Origin: Stenotrophomonas sp. Iso1
GTDB lineage: Bacteria > Pseudomonadota > Gammaproteobacteria > Xanthomonadales > Xanthomonadaceae
DNA: 64,000 nucleotides
Reading direction: 5' to 3'
Assembly: GCF_027497995.1 (NCBI RefSeq)
Contig: NZ_JAODBT010000001.1
Coordinates: 1,178,001-1,242,000, forward strand
Part shown: positions 20,628-28,395 of the stretch, piece after piece
How positions within the stretch are numbered: position 1 is the first letter of the stretch
How the letters are laid out: the number at the start of each line of letters is the position of its first letter
Notes under the pieces: model-generated
What the model was told of the DNA's origin: nothing
Database searches by the model: none
What the model saw: the letters and a program-made list of their open reading frames with translations, nothing else
Translations under genes and position numbers: made by a program

Positions 20628-23600
20628 ATGTTGAGTCTGGTGACCGTGGCGCTGGCCGGCTTGGCCTGGTTGGCCTTGATGTTCGGTGCGGCGCTGTACG
20701 GCGAGCGCCGTCCGACGGCATTCGCACGGCATTGGCGACATGTGTACGCCCTGTCGCTGGCAGTGCACTGCACGTCGTGGACGTTCTACGGCACCGTCAC
20801 TCAGGCGGCGCGCTACGGTTGGCCGCTGCCGCCGACCTTTGTCGGCGCGATCCTGTTCTACGCGCTGGCCATGGGCGTGATGGTGCGATTGGTGCGGCTG
20901 GCTCGCGAAACAAACGCGACGTCGCTGGCCGACTTGATCGCCGCTCGTCTGGGGCGCGATGCGTGGCTGGCAGCGACGGTCACATTGGTTGCTGCCTTGG
21001 GTCTGATTCCGTACATCGCGTTGCAGCTTAAAGCGGTGGCGATGAGTTTCAGCATGATCACTTCACGTGCGGTGGATGTCGGACAAGGTGGCTCGCCCTG
21101 GCACGACAGCGCGTTGTATGTGGCGCTGGCGATGGCGCTGTTTGCAATGCTGTTTGGCGCGCGTCGCGCAGATGTATCCGAACACAATCGTGGCTTGGTG
21201 TTGGCGATGGCGGTGGAGTCGGTATTCAAGCTGTGCGCGATGTTGGTACTGGGCCTGTTTGTATGGTTTGGGTTGGATGGCCTGCCTGCTGCACCTCCTG
21301 CGCCGCTGGTAGATGCACCGGCAGGTGGCTTCGTGCCGTTGGTGCTGTTGGGTGGGTTGGCGATGTTTCTGCTGCCGCACCAGTTTCACGTCGGCGTAGT
21401 GGAGTGCCGCGATCCGGCCGACGTGCGCACCGCGCGCTGGTTGTTCCCGCTGTATCTGGTGCTCATAGCGTTGCCGATCCTGCCGTTGGCGCGCGCGGGC
21501 ACAGCGTTGCTCGGCAATAGCGTTCCTTCGGACATGTACACGCTGGCGTTGCCTTTTTCTGCCGGCCATGAGGGCATCGCACTGTTTGCGTTCCTCGGCG
21601 GGCTCAGTGCCGCTACCGGCATGGTGGTGGTCAGCACGCTGACTTTGAGTTTGATGATCGGCAACCATTGGTTCGCGCCGGGCCTGCTGCGCGGTGCGTG
21701 GGCGCGTGCGGGTGGCGGTGACCACCGTCGCGAACTGGTGTGGCTGCGTCGCGTAGGCATCTGCGTGATCATGCTGCTGGCGTGGGGATACAGCCGTTTG
21801 ATCGGCGGTGGCAACGTGCTGGCGGATATCGGTGGCGTGTCGTTCTCGGCGCTGGCGACATTGGTGCCGGTGCTGGCGTTCGCGATATGGCGGCCGCAGA
21901 CACCGCCGCGCGCGGCCATTGCCGGTGTGTTGGCCGGCTTTCTCACGTGGGCATGGGTGCTGTTGTTGCCATCGCTGCTGGAGGGCGATGGAAGTACTGC
22001 TGCATGGTTGGTGGATGGCCCGTTTGGTTGGCAGTGGCTGGCCCCGGAGGGCTTGTTTGGATTGACCGGATGGACGCCCCTTGGGCGCGCAGTGGGCGCC
22101 AGTCTGTTCGTGGGCACGGCGATGACGTTGTTGGCGATGGCGTGGCGTCGCGATACGCCCGACCGGACCAGCCGTAACCTGGACGCTGAAACACTGCGTG
22201 ATGCCGGCCGTCGTTTTTTGCCGGCGGAGAAAGTGCAGCGTGTGCTGGCCGATGCGCCGCGTCACGGGCCGGTGCCGGCGTTGATCGAGGCACAGTTGGA
22301 GCGTGAGTTATCCGCCGTGTTGGGTGCGGCATCGGCACGATTGCTGTTGGATGCAGCCAGGCGCGAAGGCAGCGAACTGGCGACCGTTGCGGCAATCGTC
22401 AGTGAGGCGTCGCAGGACCTGCGCTTCAGTCAGCAGGTGCTGCAGGCGGCATTGCAGAACATGAGCCAGGGCATCAGCGTGATCGACCGCGATCAGCGTC
22501 TGGTGGCATGGAATCGCCCCTATGCGCGCATGTTTGGTTTCCCGGATGACTTGTTGCAGGTCGGTCGGCCGATCATGGACCTGACACGCTGGGCGCTGGA
22601 GGCAATGCCGCAACGTGGCGGCGGTGAGCGCGCGGTGGATCGGCGCCTGGCATTCATGCGTGCAGGGACACCGCATCTGACCGAGCGCGTATTCCCGGAT
22701 GGCAGCATCGTGGAGATTCGCGGCAACCCGATGCCCGGCGGTGGTTTCGTGGCGACCTTTACCAATGTCACCGAGTTCCGTCGCAGCGAGCGCGAACTCA
22801 AACGCAGCAACGAGACGCTGGAACAGCGTGTGGGCGAGCGTACCGCGCTGTTGGAGTCGGCCAAGCGCGAGGCCGAACGGGCCAACGATGCCAAGAGCCG
22901 ATTCCTTGCCGCCGTGGGGCACGATCTGTTACAGCCGCTGCACGCGGCGCACTTGTTCACCGACACACTGGCGCAGCAGGTGGAATCCACGCAGCAACAA
23001 CAGTCCATCGTGCAGATACGCGGCGCGTTGGATTCAACCACCGATCTGCTGACCGGCCTGTTCGATATGTCGCGGCTGGAAGCGGGGGGCTTGGTACCGC
23101 AACTGCGCGACCTGCCACTGGCCGAAGTGCTGGATCCGCTGGCGTCAGAGTTTCGTGCATTGGCAGCGGCACGGGGGCTGGATTTTCACTACGTGCCGAC
23201 CCGCATGTGGGTGAATAGTGATCCGCAGCTGTTGCGTCGCGTGCTGCAGAACTTCCTTGCCAACGCAGTGCGTTACACGGCGCGCGGTGGTGTGTTGTTC
23301 GGCGTGCGACGCGATGGCAGCAGCGTACGTATTGAGGTGCACGATACCGGTCCGGGTATCGCCAAGAGCGAGCAACGCCGGATCTTCGAGGAGTTCCGCC
23401 GTGGTGAGGACACCAGCGGTCAGGGGCTGGGTTTGGGGTTGGCCATTGCCGACCGCATCGCTGGTTTACTGCACGCGCCATTGGGGCTGCGCAGCGACAA
23501 GGGCAGGGGCACGGTGTTTTCAGTGACGGTGGCATCGGCGGTTGTGTCGGTGCCGCCGGCCGCATCTGCGATCAATGCGCCGGCCGGCACATCCGGCAAC

Positions 23601-23987
23601 GCGGTGCCGGTGTTGGTGGTGGACAACGATCCGGCAGCATTGACTGCATTGGCTGGCTTGTTGCGGGGTTGGGGCTATGCAGTGGCGGAAGCCTCGGGTG
23701 ATGCCGAGGCATTCGACGCGATGGAACGACAGCCGGCGATGCTGTGGTTGTTTGACTACAACCTTGACGAGGGCGATACCGGTACCGCGTTGCAGCTACG
23801 GTTAGGTGCGCGTTTTGGTGCGCGACCGACGTTGATTCTGAGTGCGGATGACAGCCTTGCCACGCGTCGTGAAGTGCTGGAACAGGGGCTGACCCTGTTG
23901 CAAAAACCGGTCCGGCCGTTGGCCTTGAAGTCAATCCTGGATCGTTTGCTGGCAGCGCGAACCGTGGCGCAGAAAATACAATTTTGA
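20628..23987 (+). CDS. Hybrid sensor histidine kinase with N-terminal sodium:solute-symporter domain
   Basis: An 1119-aa protein. Residues about 1-490 are polytopic and SSS-like (12-13 membrane segments; LVTVALAGLAWLALMFGAALYGERR at the start). A PAS domain follows at about 600-735 (LQNMSQGISVIDRDQRLVAWNRPYARMFGFPDDLLQ), then a coiled coil (FRRSERELKRSNETLEQRVGERTALLESAKREA), HisKA with His765 (AAVGHDLLQPLHAA), HATPase (QNFLANAVRYT; VHDTGPGIA; GLGLGLAIADR) and a C-terminal receiver with Asp1043 (WLFDYNLDEG) and Lys in LQKPV. This is the CbrA/NahK-like class that couples a transporter-like module to phosphosignalling. No response regulator is adjacent, so its output partner is elsewhere. GGGGAA precedes the ATG. 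Confidence 0.9.
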   Translation: MLSLVTVALAGLAWLALMFGAALYGERRPTAFARHWRHVYALSLAVHCTSWTFYGTVTQAARYGWPLPPTFVGAILFYALAMGVMVRLVRLARETNATSLADLIAARLGRDAWLAATVTLVAALGLIPYIALQLKAVAMSFSMITSRAVDVGQGGSPWHDSALYVALAMALFAMLFGARRADVSEHNRGLVLAMAVESVFKLCAMLVLGLFVWFGLDGLPAAPPAPLVDAPAGGFVPLVLLGGLAMFLLPHQFHVGVVECRDPADVRTARWLFPLYLVLIALPILPLARAGTALLGNSVPSDMYTLALPFSAGHEGIALFAFLGGLSAATGMVVVSTLTLSLMIGNHWFAPGLLRGAWARAGGGDHRRELVWLRRVGICVIMLLAWGYSRLIGGGNVLADIGGVSFSALATLVPVLAFAIWRPQTPPRAAIAGVLAGFLTWAWVLLLPSLLEGDGSTAAWLVDGPFGWQWLAPEGLFGLTGWTPLGRAVGASLFVGTAMTLLAMAWRRDTPDRTSRNLDAETLRDAGRRFLPAEKVQRVLADAPRHGPVPALIEAQLERELSAVLGAASARLLLDAARREGSELATVAAIVSEASQDLRFSQQVLQAALQNMSQGISVIDRDQRLVAWNRPYARMFGFPDDLLQVGRPIMDLTRWALEAMPQRGGGERAVDRRLAFMRAGTPHLTERVFPDGSIVEIRGNPMPGGGFVATFTNVTEFRRSERELKRSNETLEQRVGERTALLESAKREAERANDAKSRFLAAVGHDLLQPLHAAHLFTDTLAQQVESTQQQQSIVQIRGALDSTTDLLTGLFDMSRLEAGGLVPQLRDLPLAEVLDPLASEFRALAAARGLDFHYVPTRMWVNSDPQLLRRVLQNFLANAVRYTARGGVLFGVRRDGSSVRIEVHDTGPGIAKSEQRRIFEEFRRGEDTSGQGLGLGLAIADRIAGLLHAPLGLRSDKGRGTVFSVTVASAVVSVPPAASAINAPAGTSGNAVPVLVVDNDPAALTALAGLLRGWGYAVAEASGDAEAFDAMERQPAMLWLFDYNLDEGDTGTALQLRLGARFGARPTLILSADDSLATRREVLEQGLTLLQKPVRPLALKSILDRLLAARTVAQKIQF

Positions 23988-24068
23988 GCGTGCGGTTTTT
24001 GTCGCGTTGTTTGACTGGAATACAGCGCCGGGTTTGCGAGGGCCGCGGTGTCGTGATTGCAGCATTGC

Positions 24069-24410
24069 CTAAGGCTTGGCTTTGCTGCGCTTTGGTTTTT
24101 TCTTGCCACAATACGCGGCGTGAAGCGCATGCATCACGCCCAATGCGGGGCTGTCGGCCAGTGCGTAGAAAATGGTCTGCCCTTCACGACGGGTGCTGAC
24201 CAATGCTGCTTCGCGCATCACGGCAAGGTGCTGCGACAGTGCCGACATCGACAATCCCACCTGCGCCTGCAATTCAGTTACCGAGGCTTCGCCATCCACC
24301 AGCTGGCACAACACGCGCAGGCGTGCTGGATGGGCAAGGGATTTGAGCAGCTGCGCGGCTTGTTCGGCATGGGCCTGCATCTGCGCGATATCACGAGTAG
24401 TCGCATTCAT
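24069..24410 (-). CDS. bigR: BigR-type ArsR-family sulfide-responsive repressor
   Basis: A 113-aa winged-helix ArsR/SmtB regulator (LLKSLAHPARLRVLCQLVDGEASVTELQAQVGLSMSALSQHLAVMREAALVSTRREGQTIFYALAD). It has no metal-site motif but two cysteines, Cys35 and Cys101, 66 residues apart. As I recall, that is the same spacing as the redox pair Cys42/Cys108 of Xylella BigR, which forms a disulfide or persulfide when sulfide is present and releases DNA. It is divergent from the hydrolase-YeeE-YedE operon, and an AT-rich palindrome sits between the two starts. The start ATG at 24410 lacks a strong ribosome-binding site. The basic tail KKKPKRSKAKP is notable. Confidence 0.9.
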   Translation of the reverse strand: MNATTRDIAQMQAHAEQAAQLLKSLAHPARLRVLCQLVDGEASVTELQAQVGLSMSALSQHLAVMREAALVSTRREGQTIFYALADSPALGVMHALHAAYCGKKKPKRSKAKP

Positions 24411-24449
24411 GTGCGGGCGTTGATTGGGGCTTGTGATTTGCAGGCGGTC

Positions 24450-24474
24450 ACTATAATTTAGAAATATCTAAATT
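24450..24474. promoter_or_regulatory. Divergent bigR promoter region with operator palindrome
   Basis: AATTTAGAAATATCTAAATT at 24455-24474 has 8-bp perfect arms around 4 nt. It is AT-rich in an otherwise GC-rich genome. It overlaps a consensus -10 TATAAT at 24452-24457 for the rightward operon (weak -35 near 24429-24436) and a TATAGT on the opposite strand for bigR. Bound BigR would block both promoters. Confidence 0.82.
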
Positions 24475-24492
24475 ACAAAAGCGGGCCTTTTC

Positions 24493-25383
24493 ATGAGCCA
24501 GACTTCGCTCCCCACACCACGGGTTGAGGCGTTCTTCGACAAGGACACCGGCACATTCACCTATGTGGTGTACGACCGCGTGGATGGCTCGGCAGCGATC
24601 ATCGACCCCGTGCTGGACTACGAAGCGGCCGGCGCTTGCATCGCTACGACCTCTGCCGATGCAGTGCTGACCTTTGTGCGCGAGCGGCGGCTGAAAGTGG
24701 AATGGATTCTCGAAACCCACGCGCATGCCGATCACCTCAGTGCGGCCGGTTATCTGGCCGATACCCTGCATGCACCCGTGGCGATCGGGCGCGGCATCAT
24801 CGAGGTGCAGCAGCGCTTCAAGGCGCTGTTTGGCCTGGGTGATGATTTCATTGCCGACGGCCGCCAGTTTGACCGTCTGTTCGTTGACGGTGACAGCTTC
24901 AACATTGGCGCGTTGCAGGCGCGGGTGATCGCGACTCCGGGGCATACCGATGACAGCCTGACGTATGTGATCGGCGATGCTGCTTTCATCGGCGATACGG
25001 TGTTCGCCGTCGATACCGGCACCGCGCGTACCGACTTCCCCGGTGGCGATGCGCATTGCCTGTATGCCTCGATCCAGAAGATTCTCGCGTTACCCGAAAG
25101 CACGCGCATTTTCCTGTGCCATGACTATCCCGGTGGCAAGCGTGAAGCACAGCCGCAGACAAGCATTGGTGAGCAGAAATTGGACAACGTGCATTTGAAG
25201 GGCGGCACCGACGAAGCCGCCTTTGTACAGATGCGCCTGCAGCGTGATGCAACGTTGCCGGTGCCACGACTGATCCTGCCGGCCCTGCAGGTCAACATCC
25301 GTGGTGGTCGTTTGCCGGAGCCGGATGCCAATGGCATCCGTTATTTCCGTTTGCCACTGGATCAGATGGGGCAGGGGCAATGA
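24493..25383 (+). CDS. blh: Blh/ETHE1-like metallo-beta-lactamase-fold persulfide dioxygenase
   Basis: A 296-aa MBL-fold protein with the metal motif [15 protein letters not shown], then [24 protein letters not shown] (His, Asp) and FLCHDYPGG. These match the mononuclear-iron persulfide dioxygenases (ETHE1, Blh) that oxidise glutathione persulfide to sulfite, rather than antibiotic-hydrolysing beta-lactamases. It is the first gene of the BigR-controlled operon and overlaps the next gene by 4 bp (ATGA). The 5' leader is short, about 30 nt from the predicted -10. Confidence 0.9.
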   Translation: MSQTSLPTPRVEAFFDKDTGTFTYVVYDRVDGSAAIIDPVLDYEAAGACIATTSADAVLTFVRERRLKVEWILETHAHADHLSAAGYLADTLHAPVAIGRGIIEVQQRFKALFGLGDDFIADGRQFDRLFVDGDSFNIGALQARVIATPGHTDDSLTYVIGDAAFIGDTVFAVDTGTARTDFPGGDAHCLYASIQKILALPESTRIFLCHDYPGGKREAQPQTSIGEQKLDNVHLKGGTDEAAFVQMRLQRDATLPVPRLILPALQVNIRGGRLPEPDANGIRYFRLPLDQMGQGQ

Positions 25384-25793
25384 GTGGCTGGATGAGCGCG
25401 CTGGCAGGAGGTGTACTGATCGGCATGGCCGCAACGTTGTTGCTATGGCTGACCGGCCGCATCGCTGGCATCAGCGGCATTCTGGCTGGTGTGGTGATGC
25501 CGCGCAGTGGCGAGGTGGCCTGGCGCGTGGCGTTCTTGCTCGGTCTGGTCGGCGCTGGCGCAGCGTGGATGTGGTGGGTACCGGGTGCGTATGCGCCTCG
25601 GCAAGGCTTTCCGCCGTTGCTACTGGTGATTGCCGGCTTGCTCGTTGGTTTTGGTACACGCATGGGTAATGGGTGCACCAGTGGTCATGGCGTGTGCGGC
25701 CTGGGCCGGTTATCGCCGCGTTCGTTGGTAGCGGTGTTGACCTTCATGGTCACCGCCATCGTGACGACCTATCTCGTGAGGCATGTGGCATGA
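25380..25793 (+). CDS. YeeE/YedE family membrane protein (first of two)
   Basis: A 137-aa inner-membrane protein with four hydrophobic segments and the YeeE/YedE signature [22 protein letters not shown], which contains the two cysteines used in thiosulfate/sulfur-ion channels. In BigR operons this pair is proposed to export the sulfite made by the dioxygenase; import of a sulfur compound is the alternative. Both ends overlap neighbours by 4 bp. Confidence 0.88.
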   Translation: MSGWMSALAGGVLIGMAATLLLWLTGRIAGISGILAGVVMPRSGEVAWRVAFLLGLVGAGAAWMWWVPGAYAPRQGFPPLLLVIAGLLVGFGTRMGNGCTSGHGVCGLGRLSPRSLVAVLTFMVTAIVTTYLVRHVA

Positions 25794-26212
25794 GCAGCGC
25801 ACGCATCACACTGGCAGCAGTGTTGTCCGGTGCATTGTTCGGGCTTGGACTGGCAGTGTCGGGGATGACCAATCCGCTGCGCATCCTCGGCTTTCTTGAT
25901 GTTTTTGGTGACTTTGACCCAGCGTTGTTGTTCGTACTGGGCGGTGCAGTGTTGACCACGATGGTGTTGTTCCGCTTTGTACTGCGGCGACCGACGCCCG
26001 TGTTTGCGGCGCGGTTTCAGATTTCAGATATCCGCACCATCGACCGGCCATTGCTGCTGGGCGCAGCACTGTTTGGAATTGGTTGGGGACTGGCGGGTTA
26101 TTGCCCCGGCCCGGTGTTGGTCGGGCTGGGCGTGTTGTCACCCGAAACGCTGTGGTTTGTACCGGCGATGATCGGCGGCATATTGCTGCACCGGTTGTTG
26201 CGTGGGCGCTGA
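25790..26212 (+). CDS. YeeE/YedE family membrane protein (second of two)
   Basis: A 140-aa protein with four membrane segments ([49 protein letters not shown], then [24 protein letters not shown] with the conserved Cys-Pro-Gly). It is the C-terminal half-type partner of the preceding gene; in other bacteria the halves are fused into one YeeE. The ATG at 25790 overlaps the upstream stop by 4 bp, and the upstream open-frame extension is rejected. Confidence 0.87.
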   Translation: MSSARITLAAVLSGALFGLGLAVSGMTNPLRILGFLDVFGDFDPALLFVLGGAVLTTMVLFRFVLRRPTPVFAARFQISDIRTIDRPLLLGAALFGIGWGLAGYCPGPVLVGLGVLSPETLWFVPAMIGGILLHRLLRGR

Positions 26213-26312
26213 GTGGTGGAGCGCAGCGATGCTGCGCTGACACCTTGCCGGCAATGCCTGGCCAAGTATGGCTCGGCCTTCCATGAAACGGCTTCGGCAC
26301 TTCCGGTTGTAT

Positions 26313-26340
26313 CGCCTGGCCATCGATGGATAGCCAGGCG
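26313..26340. terminator. Hairpin between convergent yedE and yceI (possible terminator)
   Basis: CGCCTGGC / GCCAGGCG, 8 bp perfect with a 12-nt loop, next to the yceI stop. There is no good T-run on either strand, so its role as a terminator is uncertain. A second hairpin (AGCGCAGC-GAT-GCTGCGCT) lies just after the yedE stop near 26221-26239. Confidence 0.4.
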
Positions 26341-26345
26341 CGTTC

Positions 26346-26918
26346 TTACTTGGCGTTGAACTTGACGATGGTACTGATTGCCGTTTCGTTGGGAATGGTC
26401 TTGGTGTCAGCCCAATCGCCGCCACCCACGCCGAAATCCAAACGCTTCACCGTTGCCTTGCCGGTCAGTACCGGTTGCGCGCCCGGTGCCCAGGTGAACG
26501 TGAAGCTGACCGGCTTGCTGACACCATGCAATTCCAACGTGCCATCTGCAGCGAACTGATTGTTGCCCAGTGCACGGAAGCCACTGGCGGTGTAGCGCGC
26601 TTGTGCGAAGGAGGCGACGTTGAAGAAGTCAGCGCCCTGCAGGGTGGAATCGCGGTCGCTGTTGCCGCTCTTGGCGCCGGCCAGCGGAATGGTGACATCG
26701 AGCTTGGCCGCAGCCGGGTCAGCCGGGTCGAAGCTCAACTGGGTTTGGAAGCCAGGGAACGTGCCGGTGAATACTTCGCCGTCGTATTTGGTGGCAAACA
26801 CCAGAATCGAACCGGTGCCCGGTGCCTGCACGTAGTCGGCGGCCAGCACCGGCGCGGTAGCCAGCATGCCGGCGAGCGCTGCGGCGACGGCGGCGGGGGA
26901 AGAGAGCTTGATGTTCAT
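26346..26918 (-). CDS. yceI: YceI family periplasmic lipocalin-like protein (1)
   Basis: A 190-aa product with a signal peptide (MNIKLSSPAAVAAALAGMLATAPVLA) and a complete YceI beta-barrel (DYVQAPGTGSILVFATKYDGEVFTGTFPGFQTQLSFDPADPAAAKLDVTIPL through to ISTIVKFNAK). YceI proteins bind polyisoprenoids or quinone-like lipids in the periplasm. The ATG at 26918 has AAGGAA upstream and overlaps the cytochrome b stop by 4 bp, the classical YceI/cytochrome b561 pairing. Confidence 0.9.
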   Translation of the reverse strand: MNIKLSSPAAVAAALAGMLATAPVLAADYVQAPGTGSILVFATKYDGEVFTGTFPGFQTQLSFDPADPAAAKLDVTIPLAGAKSGNSDRDSTLQGADFFNVASFAQARYTASGFRALGNNQFAADGTLELHGVSKPVSFTFTWAPGAQPVLTGKATVKRLDFGVGGGDWADTKTIPNETAISTIVKFNAK

Positions 26919-27493
26919 GCGGATTCCTTCTGGGGGGTGCTGAGCCAACCCTGCGGCAGCATGCGGGTAAGGGTGGCATCACGTTGGTGAATGTGGTGAT
27001 AGAACGCCGCGCCGGCATGCGCCAGCACCATCAGGATCAGCGCCCAGAAGCCCCACTCGTGGATGGCGTGGGAGACCTGGCTGATCTGGTCGCTGGGCGC
27101 AACCAGCTTGGGCATGTCGAACAGGCCAAACAGTTTGAACGGGCGCAGGCCACTGGCCGAGTCGTACAACCAGCCGGACAGCGGGATGGCAAACATCATC
27201 ACGTACAGCAGCCAGTGCGTGGCCGAGGCGATGCGCTCCTGCCAACTGGGCGTGCCCGGCACGGCGTCTGGTGCACCGGCATACAGGCGCCACAGCAAGC
27301 GTGTGACCACCAGCACCAGCACGGTAATGCCGATGGACTTGTGCATGGTGTAGACCCAGAAATACTTGGGTGTCTTGGGGAACTCACCCATGATCAGGCC
27401 GACGATGCCCAGTGCCAGGATCAGCAGGGCGATAAGCCAATGGAGTGATTTACTGACGCTGCCCCACCGCTCGTGCGTGTTCTTCAGGGTCAT
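26915..27493 (-). CDS. cybB: Cytochrome b561-type (CybB family) membrane protein
   Basis: A 192-aa, four-helix di-haem membrane cytochrome. Candidate haem-ligand histidines are in SVSKSLHWLIALL, YTMHKSIGITVLV, SATHWLLYVMMF and LAHAGAAFYHHIHQRD. It would shuttle electrons between the quinone pool and a periplasmic partner. It lies between two YceI genes with 4-bp overlaps on both sides, so the three are one translationally coupled unit. Confidence 0.92.
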   Translation of the reverse strand: MTLKNTHERWGSVSKSLHWLIALLILALGIVGLIMGEFPKTPKYFWVYTMHKSIGITVLVLVVTRLLWRLYAGAPDAVPGTPSWQERIASATHWLLYVMMFAIPLSGWLYDSASGLRPFKLFGLFDMPKLVAPSDQISQVSHAIHEWGFWALILMVLAHAGAAFYHHIHQRDATLTRMLPQGWLSTPQKESA

Positions 27494-28173
27494 GGCTGAT
27501 GTCCTTGTTCAAGTTTCAGGGCGGAATCGGCCGCGTCCTGGAGTGTGTCGTCAGTTGGCGCGGGAGCAGCATCGGAAGGCGTGTCAGGAGCTTCGGCGTT
27601 GCCATCGCGTACGGCTTCAGCCTCGATGCGCAGCTCGACGCGGTCACCGATGACCGACTTCCATGCGTCGATGCCGAAGTCGGCCCGGCTCAAGGTGGTG
27701 GTGGCAGAGAATCCTGCCGTGCGCCGGAACGGCGGTAGCGGGTGGCGCTTGATCGCATTGAGGGTGACGTCGAGCACCACGTCGCGAGTGACACCACGCA
27801 AGTTCAGTTGACCAAAGACGCGCGCATGTTGCGCATCAATCGGCTCGACACGGTGGGAGACAAAACGCGCCTGCGGGAAGCGGTCGCCATCGAGTAGATT
27901 GCGCGCCAGCGTGGCCTGGTTCCATTTGTCGTCACCCAGATCCAGCCGGCTGATGGGCACCACCACCTCCAGCTGTGCACTGCTCCAATCGTCCGGGTCG
28001 AACTGCAGTACGCCTTCGCTGCCCGATACGGTACCCAGTGCCTGCGAGAAGCCTGCATGTTCGATGGCAAACAGCACGCGCGTGTGCACCGGATCCAGCC
28101 GGTAGCGGTCCGGGGCAGCACTGGCCGCCAAGGGCAGCAGGCTGAAGGTCAACAGCAGGAGGAGTCGCAGCAA
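27490..28173 (-). CDS. YceI family periplasmic protein (2), TTG start
   Basis: A 227-aa product with a Leu-rich signal peptide (MLRLLLLLTFSLLPLAASA, with TTG as initiator), a YceI barrel (PDRYRLDPVHTRVLFAIEHAGFSQALGTVSGSEGVLQFDPDDWSSAQLEVVVPIS through to SVIGDRVELRIEAEAV) and an extra acidic Ala/Pro-rich tail of about 35 residues absent from the first copy. No ATG is available. A TTG at 28173 has CGGAG 7 bp upstream and starts exactly at the signal peptide; a more distant TTG at 28245 is less likely. It is the first gene of the YceI-cybB-YceI unit. Confidence 0.83.
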   Translation of the reverse strand: MLRLLLLLTFSLLPLAASAAPDRYRLDPVHTRVLFAIEHAGFSQALGTVSGSEGVLQFDPDDWSSAQLEVVVPISRLDLGDDKWNQATLARNLLDGDRFPQARFVSHRVEPIDAQHARVFGQLNLRGVTRDVVLDVTLNAIKRHPLPPFRRTAGFSATTTLSRADFGIDAWKSVIGDRVELRIEAEAVRDGNAEAPDTPSDAAPAPTDDTLQDAADSALKLEQGHQP

Positions 28174-28395
28174 GGTCCGGCTCCGGTAGGGAATGAAGGG
28201 GATTCTAGGCGGATGTGGCCGTTGGTTTGTGGTGGTATTGCGCAACGGTTTGTTACGTGGTCGCTCTGCGATCGCTGGGAACTTCTTTGCCCCGCCTTGC
28301 TGTGGACGCTAAAGTCGGCCCCTTGCGAGGGGTTGCAGCGTTTTGCGCGCCGGCTCTGGTAGACCAAACGGCAGCGCAGGGAGTGCCGGACGTTG

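Noticed and set aside
24493..25383. Reading the MBL-fold protein as an antibiotic-hydrolysing beta-lactamase
   Set aside because: Operon with bigR and yeeE/yedE, and the ETHE1/Blh pattern around [15 protein letters not shown] and CHDYPG, point to persulfide dioxygenase; no signal peptide is present.
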